Shown here: one piece after another, positions 9,101-16,871 of the stretch | Numbering within the stretch: the stretch's first letter is position 1 | Layout: each line of letters begins with the position of its first letter | Source of the DNA: Syntrophales bacterium | GTDB lineage: Bacteria; Desulfobacterota; Syntrophia; Syntrophales; UBA5619 | Assembly (NCBI GenBank): GCA_023229765.1 | Contig: JALNYO010000014.1 | Span: forward strand, 28,550 to 92,549 | DNA: 64,000 nt | Direction: 5' to 3' | Program-made: the position numbers and the translations under genes | The notes under the pieces: generated by a model | Seen by the model: only the letters and a program-made list of their open reading frames with translations | What the model was told of the DNA's origin: nothing | Database searches by the model: none

Positions 9101-9961
9101 AAGAAACAACTGGGGCGTTTTTCCCAGACTGGGGTGGGGACAATCTCCGATTTGGCGCTGCTGCTGAAATACGCGGGGGGAAAGCTGCCGCTCGATGATT
9201 TTCGCCACGATTTTCCCGAGAGCGAATTGTTGTCCCCGGTCGATCTGCTGGATGTGACGCTGGGTAATGCCGTTGATGAACTTTCCCGCCCGATTGACGC
9301 GATCCGCCATCAGGCAAAGACAGTTACCGTAGGAACAAGCAGAAAAGAGACCCTGCCGGAAGGACCCGTCTCCGCTCTGCTCAGTCAGCTTTCATTCGGC
9401 GTTCAATCACTGCTCAGCACGAATATTTTGCTGCTGGAGAGAATACAGGGGGCGGTTTCTTCAGTTACAGGTTATACGCTTTACGCCATTGACAAATTAG
9501 ACAAAGCAGGAAAACCCGGTGATGAGACGACCATCATGATTGTGAAGCGGGGAGGGGTGTCACTGCAGATGGAATCGCGGGTTGAGAAAACCAGCGCCCT
9601 GGTCGGAACCAAAAAGGGAATTGTGGCCCTGCAAAGGATCTATGCGGGGCTGGGCAGGACGGATGGAGCCCCGCTTGTTATTGTCCCACTGCTTGGCAAT
9701 AATGAACGGGCCGAAAATCTGTTGTTGCTGCATGTAATCTTCAACGAGAACCTCTCCGTAAAAGAAAGGCTTAAAATCATCGGCAAAAGGGTAAATAAAC
9801 TCAGGGATTTGATTCAGGAGTGCAATCTTTCCTGGAATGACAATCTCCTTGCTGACATCCCCGTCGGGTTTCTGCTTGGCGAATCAGCGGAGACAATAGT
9901 CGGGTGGATCACGAAAAATTCAAACGTTTGCAGGAAGGGAAAGGAAATTCATGAGAACTAA
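6176..9961 (+). CDS. Giant GlmS-like protein: class II glutamine amidotransferase plus two SIS domains
   Basis: Related to glucosamine-6-phosphate synthase (glutamine plus fructose-6-phosphate), but about 1260 residues rather than ~610. Seen: CCGFAGIL at 6305-6328 corresponds to the N-terminal nucleophile motif MCGIVG; HTRWASVGS and NGDIDNY match the amidotransferase site; the first SIS domain has ITQSGTTTDTNRAV and EMAVASTKAF; the second SIS has GSGPNKAAADEIRIKLSE. About 310 C-terminal residues and a ~200-residue insert before HTRW are unassigned. ATG 6176 is preceded by GAAGGGA and is preferred over ATG 6101, which overlaps the upstream stop. With either start the catalytic Cys is internal, so it would need propeptide removal, or the true start is TTG 6302. 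It may have a regulatory or altered role. Confidence 0.8.
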   Translation: MTLKKFLKNSFSFLRECRIVVGHNPLRIGTPTLIIFPFLPNTLCCGFAGILTLHRAPAVSNGNSVNGDARQGSKLVEMFTCLSENDLNAVFFGGIAPASYLGGKDAQTQMERELLYLKGENGRQALFYDPAAVERMRRLCGTMQEFLAREERKLEEQAGRISTSDLEEINRGLIMLRDLLWALEKDVIDNVNKICAVAGIEDPILLPPAALYKYRKLNFLLNSLDRLEVRGRDSAGVQISFVPENNADLNGIMDVIRTKGLSAEWEKRTAAGDAVDGSICLTPPAGAGKATAVSFTYKTAEIIGELGRNVRELRKRIAGDALFHLFAGIPAAFETAFTHTRWASVGSITEENCHPIGNFTLPVNGAATVKEQDFPFYGKGLWTINVVLNGDIDNYQQLRESFSAQGGAIAPELTTDTKIIPLRIEHYLRGGYDLAEAFRLAVRDFEGSHAIALVSSLEPGKVFLALKGSGQSIYVGIAPDRYLFSSELYGLVEETPFFIKMDGEKVPPGGNEKGRGQIFILDQDTPGGAEGVTAFFYDKTPIRLKEEDIRRAEITTRDIDRGRHPHYFLKEIGESAHSVRKTLLGKYLIEKGKRGETAVFSLGDDVIPEEIREGLLSGKINIIYVIGHGTAAVAGSAIADALARHLQGSGITVQAMLASELSGFSLKQDLHDTLVIPITQSGTTTDTNRAVAMARERGAKIVAIVNRRQSDITMKADGVFYTSDGRDIEMAVASTKAFYSQIIAGNILALAIAALVSSISGEQAATELRTLETAPGLMGNVLGQRENIRKAVEKTINHKRYWAIVGSGPNKAAADEIRIKLSELCYLTISSDVVENKKHIDLSAEPLIIVCAAGSPESVIGDIAKDVAIFKAHKSSVVVFAEEGEKRFDAIADAVIPLPRAPLPLPVILNTLAGHLFGYYAACSIDEDALFLRAFKSRLNTVMVDQVKRKLSAYEGFTDEGLRGLVNNFTAEFLKKKQLGRFSQTGVGTISDLALLLKYAGGKLPLDDFRHDFPESELLSPVDLLDVTLGNAVDELSRPIDAIRHQAKTVTVGTSRKETLPEGPVSALLSQLSFGVQSLLSTNILLLERIQGAVSSVTGYTLYAIDKLDKAGKPGDETTIMIVKRGGVSLQMESRVEKTSALVGTKKGIVALQRIYAGLGRTDGAPLVIVPLLGNNERAENLLLLHVIFNENLSVKERLKIIGKRVNKLRDLIQECNLSWNDNLLADIPVGFLLGESAETIVGWITKNSNVCRKGKEIHEN

Positions 9962-11549
9962 ATTTATTTTCGTTACCGGAGGCGTTCTCTCCTCCCTCGG
10001 CAAGGGCTTGGCGGCGGCCTCCATTGCGGCTATTCTCGAGTGCAGGGGACTGCGGGTCACCAATCAGAAACTCGACCCGTACATAAATGTCGATCCGGGC
10101 ACCATGAGTCCGTTTCAGCATGGAGAGGTGTTCGTGACCGACGATGGCGCCGAAACCGACTTGGATCTCGGTCATTACGAACGATTTACCGGCACCACGA
10201 TGGGAAAGGCGAATAACCTGACGACGGGTCAGGTCTATTTTTCCGTCATCACCAAGGAGCGGCGGGGAGACTATCTTGGCAAAACCGTTCAGGTAATTCC
10301 CCATATCACCAATGAAATAAAAGACTTCATCAAGAAAACCGCCGAAGGGCATGATGTGGCGATTGTTGAGATCGGCGGGACGGTTGGCGATATCGAAAGT
10401 CTTCCCTTTCTCGAGGCGATTCGCCAGTTTCGCAATGAAGTCGGCAGGGAAAATGCGATCTTTATCCACCTGACCTGGGTGCCGTTCATCAAAACCGCCG
10501 GCGAGGTAAAGACCAAGCCGACGCAGCATAGCGTCAAGGCCCTGCGGGAGATCGGCATCCAGCCGGACATCCTGCTGTGCCGGACGGAGAATTTCCTCTC
10601 CGACGACATCAAAACCAAGATCGCCCTCTTCTGCAATGTCGAGGTGGCGGCAGTCTTCACGGCCAAGGATGTGGAGTGCATCTACGAGTGTCCCTTGATT
10701 TTTCACCGGGAGGGACTGGATCGGAAGATTACCGATCTGCTGAATATCTGGGCCGGCCAACCTCGTCTTGAAAAATGGGAGAACGTAGTGGCCCGGTTTC
10801 TCCATCCCCAGTGGGAAGTGACGATCGGCATTGTCGGCAAATATGTCAACCTGACGGACTCCTACAAGAGTCTCAACGAGGCTCTGGCCCACGGAGGGAT
10901 CGCCAACGACTGCCGGGTGAAGCTCCGTTTCGTCGATTCAGAAAAGCTGGAAAATGAGGGCGTTGGGAATGTCTTCGATGGTTTGGACGGGATCCTCGTC
11001 CCCGGCGGTTTTGGCAACCGGGGGATCGAAGGGATGATCCTGGCAATCGAGCATGCCAGAAAAAACGGCATCCCTTTTTTCGGCATCTGCCTCGGCATGC
11101 AGATGGCGGTTGTGGAATACGCCAGAAACGTCTGCGGTATGGCCAAAGCTAACAGCTCGGAATTTGACGCCGAAACCGCGTACCCGGTGATCGATCTTTT
11201 ACCGGAGCAAAAACAGATAACGGAAAAAGGAGCGTCAATGCGCCTCGGGGCGTATCCCTGCGTAGTTTATGAGGAATCAGCAGCAGGCGCGGCTTATGGA
11301 GCAAAAGAGATTAGCGAACGCCATCGCCACCGGTATGAATTCAACGCCTCCTTCAAGGAGAAGCTTCTGGCAAAGGGACTTGCCATTACCGGCGTTTCCC
11401 CCGACGGCAGGCTCGCCGAGATCGTCGAGATTCCTGGACATCCGTGGTTTTTAGGCTGTCAGTTTCATCCCGAGTTCAAATCCCGACCGACGAATCCTCA
11501 CCCGCTTTTCCGGGAGTTTATCAAGGCGGCGCTGAAGAAAAAGAAATAG
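9951..11549 (+). CDS. pyrG: CTP synthase
   Basis: Converts UTP to CTP with ATP and glutamine, the last step of pyrimidine nucleotide synthesis. Seen: the N-terminal synthetase domain with FVTGGVLSSLGKGLAAA (P-loop) and LDPYINVDPGTMSP; then a class I glutamine amidotransferase domain with GGFGNRG, the nucleophile loop FFGICLGMQ, and the His-x-Glu pair in GCQFHPEFKSRP. The length of 532 residues is standard. ATG 9951 overlaps the 3' end of the GlmS-like gene by 11 bp, so translation is probably coupled. This links nucleotide and amino-sugar metabolism, both glutamine-dependent. Confidence 0.98.
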   Translation: MRTKFIFVTGGVLSSLGKGLAAASIAAILECRGLRVTNQKLDPYINVDPGTMSPFQHGEVFVTDDGAETDLDLGHYERFTGTTMGKANNLTTGQVYFSVITKERRGDYLGKTVQVIPHITNEIKDFIKKTAEGHDVAIVEIGGTVGDIESLPFLEAIRQFRNEVGRENAIFIHLTWVPFIKTAGEVKTKPTQHSVKALREIGIQPDILLCRTENFLSDDIKTKIALFCNVEVAAVFTAKDVECIYECPLIFHREGLDRKITDLLNIWAGQPRLEKWENVVARFLHPQWEVTIGIVGKYVNLTDSYKSLNEALAHGGIANDCRVKLRFVDSEKLENEGVGNVFDGLDGILVPGGFGNRGIEGMILAIEHARKNGIPFFGICLGMQMAVVEYARNVCGMAKANSSEFDAETAYPVIDLLPEQKQITEKGASMRLGAYPCVVYEESAAGAAYGAKEISERHRHRYEFNASFKEKLLAKGLAITGVSPDGRLAEIVEIPGHPWFLGCQFHPEFKSRPTNPHPLFREFIKAALKKKK

Positions 11550-11657
11550 TAACTACTCAGATACCTCAATATTTTAGATTTTGTTTCAGGCAGTGCGGCC
11601 GGTTATTACAGCGAAAAGAAGCGGTTCGCCAACCTCCATACCGGTTTTAAAGGGGCT

Positions 11658-13580
11658 ATGCCTTTCCATTCCGATTTTGCAGGTTCACAGGTAGATAAGG
11701 AACGGGGACTTTCCCCCGCCATTGACGTCAGTTTCGGCCGTTTTCTCGAAAAAATTGACGGGGGCGATAATCCTTTGCTCTTTGCTGCGGCCGCCCTTGT
11801 CAGTCGCAGCGTCAGGGAGGGCAATGTCTGCCTTGATCTAACCGCTGTCTCTCAATCTTCTCTTCAGCAGGATTTAGGCGCGCTAACAATCAGTTTGCAG
11901 AGCTGGCCGGATGAGCTGCGAAAATGTTCTGTAGTCGGGCGTCCCGGTGAGGTAAAACCTCTCATTATTGACGAAGCGGCACGCCTTTACCTTTACCGTT
12001 ATTGGGATTACGAACAGCGGATAGCTTCCTTCCTGATAAAAAAAGGACTGGAAAAATCACCCCTTCAAACATCTATCAGCCAAAACGAACAGGAAAGAAA
12101 AATACTCCGGCAAAGGCTTGACGTCCTTTTCCCTGACGTCAATTCTCCTCGCTGTCCTTCGGCTGGCAACGGACAAAAAATTACAGTTAATTGGCAGAAG
12201 GTTGCGGCGCTTTGTGTGCTGCTCAACAATCTGACCGTGATAACCGGCGGTCCGGGCACCGGCAAGACGGCGACAATCGCCCGGGCGATTATTCTTCTTC
12301 TCGAATTTGCACAGGGGAAATTGCCACGGATTGCCGTTGCCGCTCCCACCGGAAAGGCCGCCCTGCGCCTGCAGGAGGCGATCCTGGCGGTTGCGGCTGA
12401 CGTTTTGGGCGACGAGGGGCAAATAAGGGAGGGCTTGCCCGGGCGGGCGATGACAATCCATCGACTTATTGGCAGCACCCCCCATTCATCCAATTTTCAC
12501 TGGAACAGCAGCAATCCTTTGCCTTATGACATTGTAATCATTGATGAAGCATCGCTGATTGACCTTCCGCTCATGGCAAAACTGATCAGCGCCTTGCCGG
12601 TTCATGCCCGGCTGATACTGCTTGGAGACCGGGAACAGCTTGCCTCTGTTGAGGCCGGGGCGGTTCTCGGCGACATTTGCGGATATCGGGCGCTCAATGA
12701 TTTTTCCGATGATTTTATCTCGATTCTCTCTTCGCTGACGGAAACTGCCAGCGCGGAATCGCCTTCTTTAGCACCGCCACCGTCGCCGCTCCGGAATTCC
12801 CTGGTTGAACTCCAGCGTAATTACCGGTTTTCCGATGACAGTGGAATTTCCGCCCTGAGTCGCGCCATAAAGAATGGGGACGGCGCCGCGGCACTTTGCA
12901 TCCTGCAAGATATTGGCGATGCTTCCTGTTGCTGGTCGCGCATTCCCCCTCCCTCGGAAATGCCGCGATTGCTCCAAGACATAATAATTAACTTTAATGA
13001 ATATTTTGAACATATTGATAATAAAAGCAAATATGATGTGATATTAAATGTTTTTGATCGTTTCCGAATACTCTGCGCGCTGCGCCGCGGCCCTTATGGC
13101 GCCCTTGAGGTCAATCGCCTCTGTGAGCAGATGATTTTACGGAAGAGGGGTGTTTCCGGCCAGGAAATCTTTTATTCGGGACGTCCGGTAATGGTTACGA
13201 AAAACGATTACGGGATGAAGCTCTTCAATGGCGACATAGGTTTTATCCTTCCGGACCTGGAGGCAGATAGCGGCTTGAAGGCGTTTTTCCAGAGCAATGA
13301 CGAAGGAAAGCTGCGAAGTTTTTCCCCGCTTCGTCTGCCGCCGCACGAAACGGCTTATGCGATGACGGTTCACAAAAGCCAGGGATCGGAATTCGATAAT
13401 TTGCTGCTGATTCTGCCTGATCAAGACGCGTCAGTACTGACCCGCGAATTGCTCTACACCGCTGTAACAAGATCAAGAAAAACCATTGCAATAAGTGGGA
13501 ATGAGGATATTTTCCTCAAGGCTGTCACGCGTCGCATAAGACGCTCCTCCGGCTTGCGCGACCAACTTCTCCTTGGTTAA
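11658..13580 (+). CDS. recD: Exodeoxyribonuclease V alpha subunit (RecD-type 5'-3' helicase)
   Basis: Superfamily 1B helicase motor of RecBCD. Seen: Walker A GGPGTGKTATIAR near residue 196, Walker B VIIDEASLIDLPLM near 294, GDREQLASVEAGAVLGD, and the C-terminal MTVHKSQGSEFDNLL and LLYTAVTRSRK motifs. A length of 640 residues is close to E. coli RecD (about 608). Interestingly, neither recB nor recC is adjacent: pyrG lies upstream and PTS genes downstream. The separate position could mean recBC lie elsewhere or that this works as a stand-alone RecD2-like helicase, though the ~600-residue size favours RecD1. ATG 11658 lies after a 108-bp gap with an AAAGGGG RBS. Confidence 0.9.
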   Translation: MPFHSDFAGSQVDKERGLSPAIDVSFGRFLEKIDGGDNPLLFAAAALVSRSVREGNVCLDLTAVSQSSLQQDLGALTISLQSWPDELRKCSVVGRPGEVKPLIIDEAARLYLYRYWDYEQRIASFLIKKGLEKSPLQTSISQNEQERKILRQRLDVLFPDVNSPRCPSAGNGQKITVNWQKVAALCVLLNNLTVITGGPGTGKTATIARAIILLLEFAQGKLPRIAVAAPTGKAALRLQEAILAVAADVLGDEGQIREGLPGRAMTIHRLIGSTPHSSNFHWNSSNPLPYDIVIIDEASLIDLPLMAKLISALPVHARLILLGDREQLASVEAGAVLGDICGYRALNDFSDDFISILSSLTETASAESPSLAPPPSPLRNSLVELQRNYRFSDDSGISALSRAIKNGDGAAALCILQDIGDASCCWSRIPPPSEMPRLLQDIIINFNEYFEHIDNKSKYDVILNVFDRFRILCALRRGPYGALEVNRLCEQMILRKRGVSGQEIFYSGRPVMVTKNDYGMKLFNGDIGFILPDLEADSGLKAFFQSNDEGKLRSFSPLRLPPHETAYAMTVHKSQGSEFDNLLLILPDQDASVLTRELLYTAVTRSRKTIAISGNEDIFLKAVTRRIRRSSGLRDQLLLG

Positions 13581-13676
13581 TCTTTCTTTAGTCTCGCGTG
13601 ATTCTCCCAATTCTCCGGTCAGAGGGCAGGATTTCTGCAGATCGTCCATTATCAACCAAACCATTATCAATTAAAC

Positions 13677-13705
13677 TTGACAATTAGAGGTTAATCCATT
13701 AGCTT
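13677..13705 (+). promoter_or_regulatory. Possible sigma-70 promoter for the PTS genes
   Basis: A perfect -35 hexamer TTGACA at 13677-13682 is followed after 17 bp by TAGCTT (13700-13705), a weak -10 with three matches. It lies 30 bp upstream of the EIIA start, which itself has RBS GGGAGG. The gap after recD makes a new promoter plausible, but the -10 is poor. Confidence 0.35.
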
Positions 13706-13734
13706 CCTCACATTACCGAGACGGGAGGATTAAG

Positions 13735-14145
13735 ATGATAGGTGTGCTGATCGCCACCCACGGAAACTTGGGGAGTGAACTTATCAAAGCGGCGGAAATG
13801 ATTCACGGCAGCATGAAATTAGTCGCCCATGTCGCCGTTGATCAGGACAAGGGTGTCGAAGAGATAAAAAAGGAAATCAGCGCCGGGATCAAAAAGCTTG
13901 ATCAGGGGAAGGGGGTTCTTATCCTCACCGATCTGTTCGGCGGCACGCCTTCCAATCTCTCTCTGTCGTTTCTGAAGGCGGGAAAGGTTGAGGTGGTAAC
14001 CGGCGTTAATCTCCCGATGCTCCTTAAACTCAACGAAGTTCAGGAAGGTACGACGCTTGAAGAATTTGCCCATTCCCTCAAGGAGTACGGAATAAAGAAT
14101 ATTTCCCTGGCGAGTGAAATCCTCGGCAAAAAGTTTTCCGGATAG
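13735..14145 (+). CDS. PTS mannose-family EIIA component
   Basis: Cytosolic phosphocarrier of the mannose/fructose/sorbose PTS family, receiving phosphate from HPr. Seen: N-terminal IGVLIATHGNLGSEL with the phosphorylated His at residue 9, and ILTDLFGGTPSNLSL near residue 64, the conserved core of EIIA-Man. The length of 136 residues is typical of a single-domain EIIA. It is first in a cluster of EIIA, EIIB and EIIC, with 6 bp to EIIB. In deltaproteobacteria such incomplete systems often have mainly regulatory roles; no EI, HPr or HPr kinase gene is in this window. Confidence 0.93.
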   Translation: MIGVLIATHGNLGSELIKAAEMIHGSMKLVAHVAVDQDKGVEEIKKEISAGIKKLDQGKGVLILTDLFGGTPSNLSLSFLKAGKVEVVTGVNLPMLLKLNEVQEGTTLEEFAHSLKEYGIKNISLASEILGKKFSG

Positions 14146-14151
14146 CGAAAC

Positions 14152-14652
14152 TTGCATTATTCTCTGGACATAGCCCTGGTCAGGGTGGATAATCGTCTGG
14201 TTCATGGTCAGATCCTGGAAGCCTGGATTCCCTATATCAAGGCGGACTGCATTGTTGTAGTTGATGACTTGACCGCCTCCGATATGTTCCGGGAAACGGT
14301 TATCCGGATGGCAGTTCCCAGGGAAGTAGCCGTAATAATATGCAATGTGGAAGATTTTGTGAAGACAACTCCCTTCCAAACGGGCAGCGGCCATAAAACC
14401 ATTGTCCTGTTTGGCGCAGTCGCCCCGGCCCGCAAGGCCTTCGAACTGGGGTTCCGGTTCAATAAACTTAATATAGGGAATATTTATAACGACTCCTACA
14501 CCATCTGCTGCACCCCCTCGGTGCTTCTCAGCGAGAATGACATTCACGACATAACGTTTCTTCGTGATGCCGGTGTCCGAATAGAGCTGCGGCGCGTTCC
14601 CCGGGAAAAGCCGCTTGATTTTTTTGACGTCGTCCGCAGTATCAAAACCTGA
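14152..14652 (+). CDS. PTS mannose/sorbose-family EIIB component
   Basis: Cytosolic EIIB that passes phosphate from EIIA-His to the sugar. Seen: ALVRVDNRLVHGQILEAW at the N-terminus, with the phosphorylated His at residue 18 in the family motif RLVHGQ, and a typical length of 166 residues. The start is TTG 14152 with no clear RBS; translation is probably coupled to EIIA, whose stop is 6 bp upstream. An alternative start near the N-terminus is not evident, since the motif lies so early. Confidence 0.92.
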   Translation: MHYSLDIALVRVDNRLVHGQILEAWIPYIKADCIVVVDDLTASDMFRETVIRMAVPREVAVIICNVEDFVKTTPFQTGSGHKTIVLFGAVAPARKAFELGFRFNKLNIGNIYNDSYTICCTPSVLLSENDIHDITFLRDAGVRIELRRVPREKPLDFFDVVRSIKT

Positions 14653-14716
14653 AAAACAACAACGGCGTTGCACAAGCGCAGACTATCCGATTTTTTTAAC
14701 TGATGAAGCGGTTTAA

Positions 14717-15415
14717 ATGATTGCGAATGTTTTTATTACAGCGATAGTGGGCGGTTTTCTCTGTCTGGATCGAGTTTTCCTGCTGCTTATGATCTCGCGC
14801 CCGATAATCGCTGCGCCGGTAATCGGCTTTATTCTGGGAGATCCATATACGGGGCTCGTCGCCGGCGCCTTTACCGAGCTTTTCTGGATAGACCGGCTGC
14901 CGATAGGGATGTATATCCCCCCCAACGACACGATAACAGCGATCCTGATTGCCGCATCGTCAATTGAAGCGGCCCGGATTCTGGGCTCTATGCCCCACGG
15001 ACTGCTTGCCCTTACCGTTCTTGCTTATGTGCCATTTGGCCATGTTGCGCAAAAAATGGATCTCTGGATAGTTAAAGGAAATGAAAAACTGGCGGGCGAC
15101 GTCCGGAAAGACGTCCTTAACGGGGATGTCAAGTCCCTTTCCCGCAAGCATCTCTTTGCACTGCTCAAGACATGGGCTTTTTCCGCCGGGTTCATATTGC
15201 TTGCCCTCTTGGTCGGAATACCGCTGCTTGCATTTTTATATCCATCCTTGCCGGGCTGGACGATCCGGGGGCTTGGTCTTCTCTATCCGCTGCTGCCGCT
15301 AATCGGTACCGCCGTCGCAATTAACTCCGTCCATGTTCGCGGTGTTTTCCCCATTTTTTGCGGTGTTTTTCTTTTTGCCGGCATTGTATTTTACTATCTT
15401 AAGGGAATTATCTGA
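14717..15415 (+). CDS. PTS mannose-family EIIC membrane component
   Basis: Integral membrane sugar-transport component of the mannose PTS family. Seen: several hydrophobic helices and the family-like segment PVIGFILGDPYTGLVAGAF with ELFWIDRLPIGMYIPPND near residues 55-75. A length of 232 residues is slightly short compared with the usual ~250-265. The next gene is rimI; no EIID gene follows. Because EIIC and EIID normally form the transporter together, this system may not carry sugar, or EIID is encoded elsewhere. Confidence 0.88.
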   Translation: MIANVFITAIVGGFLCLDRVFLLLMISRPIIAAPVIGFILGDPYTGLVAGAFTELFWIDRLPIGMYIPPNDTITAILIAASSIEAARILGSMPHGLLALTVLAYVPFGHVAQKMDLWIVKGNEKLAGDVRKDVLNGDVKSLSRKHLFALLKTWAFSAGFILLALLVGIPLLAFLYPSLPGWTIRGLGLLYPLLPLIGTAVAINSVHVRGVFPIFCGVFLFAGIVFYYLKGII

Positions 15416-15418
15416 GGT

Positions 15419-15886
15419 ATGGCAGTAGAGTCCATTGAAATAGACGGCTGTCTGGCAAAAGATATTGACGAAATAATGGCCATCGAAAGGGATTCTTTCT
15501 CCAGTCCGTGGTCAGAGTTACTTTTTCGCGAGGAATTGGTGAACCCTGTTTCCCGAATTCTTGTTGCCAGGCTTGGATGCGAAGGCGCAAGAAACATTGT
15601 CGGTTATATTGTTTACTGGCTGGTGGCTGATGAATTGCATCTGCAGAAGATAGCGATCCGCCGGGATATGCGGCGGCAGGGATTTGCTTCCCGTTTGTTC
15701 CGGGAGGCGATAAAGTCTTCATCAGCGGCAAATACGCAGCGGGCAACCCTTGAGGTGCGCGCTTCAAACCTTCCGGCCCTTAAACTATACGACAAGTTTG
15801 GCTTTTCGGTAAAAGGGGTCAGACCCCGATATTACGATGATACTAAAGAAGACGCGTTGATAATGTGGGCTGATCTGCAAGATTAG
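15419..15886 (+). CDS. rimI: [Ribosomal protein S18]-alanine N-acetyltransferase-like GNAT
   Basis: GNAT acetyltransferase, probably acetylating the N-terminal Ala of ribosomal protein S18 with acetyl-CoA. Seen: IDEIMAIERDSFSSPWS near the N-terminus, the acetyl-CoA motif KIAIRRDMRRQGFASRLF around residue 79, LEVRASNLPALKLYDKFGF near 119, and the final VRPRYYDDTKEDALIMW, all characteristic of RimI. The length of 155 residues is typical. It starts 3 bp after the EIIC stop, so it is likely co-transcribed with the PTS genes. Confidence 0.93.
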   Translation: MAVESIEIDGCLAKDIDEIMAIERDSFSSPWSELLFREELVNPVSRILVARLGCEGARNIVGYIVYWLVADELHLQKIAIRRDMRRQGFASRLFREAIKSSSAANTQRATLEVRASNLPALKLYDKFGFSVKGVRPRYYDDTKEDALIMWADLQD

Positions 15887-15890
15887 ATGC

Positions 15891-15917
15891 AGGGAGCGTA
15901 AGCGAAGCGTAACGCAC
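15891..15917. repeat. Short imperfect palindrome of AAGCGAAGCG type
   Basis: The sequence AGGGAGCGTAAGCGAAGCG followed by TAACGCAC contains GCGT at one end and ACGC at the other, an imperfect hairpin just after rimI. Similar GCGTAAGCG-type palindromes are found dispersed in many genomes. With one copy in the window it cannot be shown to be a repeat family member. Confidence 0.3.
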
Positions 15918-15996
15918 GATAATAAAAGGGTTTTTTAGATATTTTCGGCAATACAGACGGTATTTTGCAGTTGAATTAAGGCTATAAGTAATAATA

Positions 15997-16833
15997 ATGA
16001 ACGAAAATGCAAAAAATATCACAATCAGCGCGGGACAGATAATCGGTAATTGCGACGTTGCCCCCGGCCATTTCCTGCTTTCAATTAAACTGCCGGGCTC
16101 TTTCCCGGCGCCGGTTCCCGGGCAGTTCGTCATGCTGCGCAACCTTGAAAATGGCGAAACCCTGCTGTCCCGCCCGTTCAGCGTTTATGGATTCCGAACT
16201 GAGGACGGGCAGACGATTCTTGAGCTTTTATGCCGCGTTGCCGGCCGAGGCACACAGTTGCTGTCGCGCCTTGGCGCCGGAGGGAGGGTCGAAGTTATGG
16301 GCCCCCTCGGACATGGCTTTACAGTTGACCCTGCCGTCAAAAGAATAATCCTTCTTGCCGGCGGGGTTGGCGCCGCGCCTCTCTCCTTTTTCCTGCAGGA
16401 ACATGTTCTGACAAAGTCTCCCCTGCCGGTGACTGCCTTTTTGGGCGCGAAAACATCAGAGATTGTAACCGCCCTGCAAGCACGTTTTACCGGTTTAAGC
16501 GTTCTACGCTTGGCTACCGACGACGGAAGCGCTGGATATCATGGAGCTGTGACGGACATTCTCGGCGAAGAGCTGCAAGCGTGGGATAATGAAAGCACGC
16601 AAATCCTTGCCTGTGGGCCGACGGCGATGACAAGGGCGCTTGCCCGTCTTCTTGGGGATAACTCGATACGCTGCCAGGTTTCCCTTGAAGAGAGGATGGC
16701 CTGCGGTGTAGGCGCCTGCATAGGATGTGTCGTCGCAACGAAAGACGCTCACGGGGAGATGATCTACAAAAGGGTCTGCAAGGACGGGCCTGTTTTCGAT
16801 ATCCGGAAACTCGTATGGAAACACCCCTTTTAA
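15997..16833 (+). CDS. pyrK: Dihydroorotate dehydrogenase B electron-transfer subunit
   Basis: FAD and [2Fe-2S] subunit that passes electrons between PyrD and NAD+. Seen: FAD-binding LSRPFSVYGF near residue 57, NAD-binding ILLAGGVGAAPLSFFLQ near 118, and the C-terminal cluster motif with Cys236, Cys241, Cys244 and Cys261 (ACGVGACIGCV then RVCKDGPVF). The length of 278 residues is close to the usual ~260. It lies 38 bp before pyrD, the standard order of the class 1B enzyme. An AT-rich region precedes it, but no clean promoter could be picked. Confidence 0.96.
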   Translation: MNENAKNITISAGQIIGNCDVAPGHFLLSIKLPGSFPAPVPGQFVMLRNLENGETLLSRPFSVYGFRTEDGQTILELLCRVAGRGTQLLSRLGAGGRVEVMGPLGHGFTVDPAVKRIILLAGGVGAAPLSFFLQEHVLTKSPLPVTAFLGAKTSEIVTALQARFTGLSVLRLATDDGSAGYHGAVTDILGEELQAWDNESTQILACGPTAMTRALARLLGDNSIRCQVSLEERMACGVGACIGCVVATKDAHGEMIYKRVCKDGPVFDIRKLVWKHPF

Positions 16834-16871
16834 TGGTTAACACTATGAAATTAATCGCGGGAACTTGACTG

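Noticed and set aside
9909..10892. Long minus-strand frame opposite pyrG
   Set aside because: It is antisense to an unmistakable CTP synthase and has no recognisable family; it arises from codon bias.
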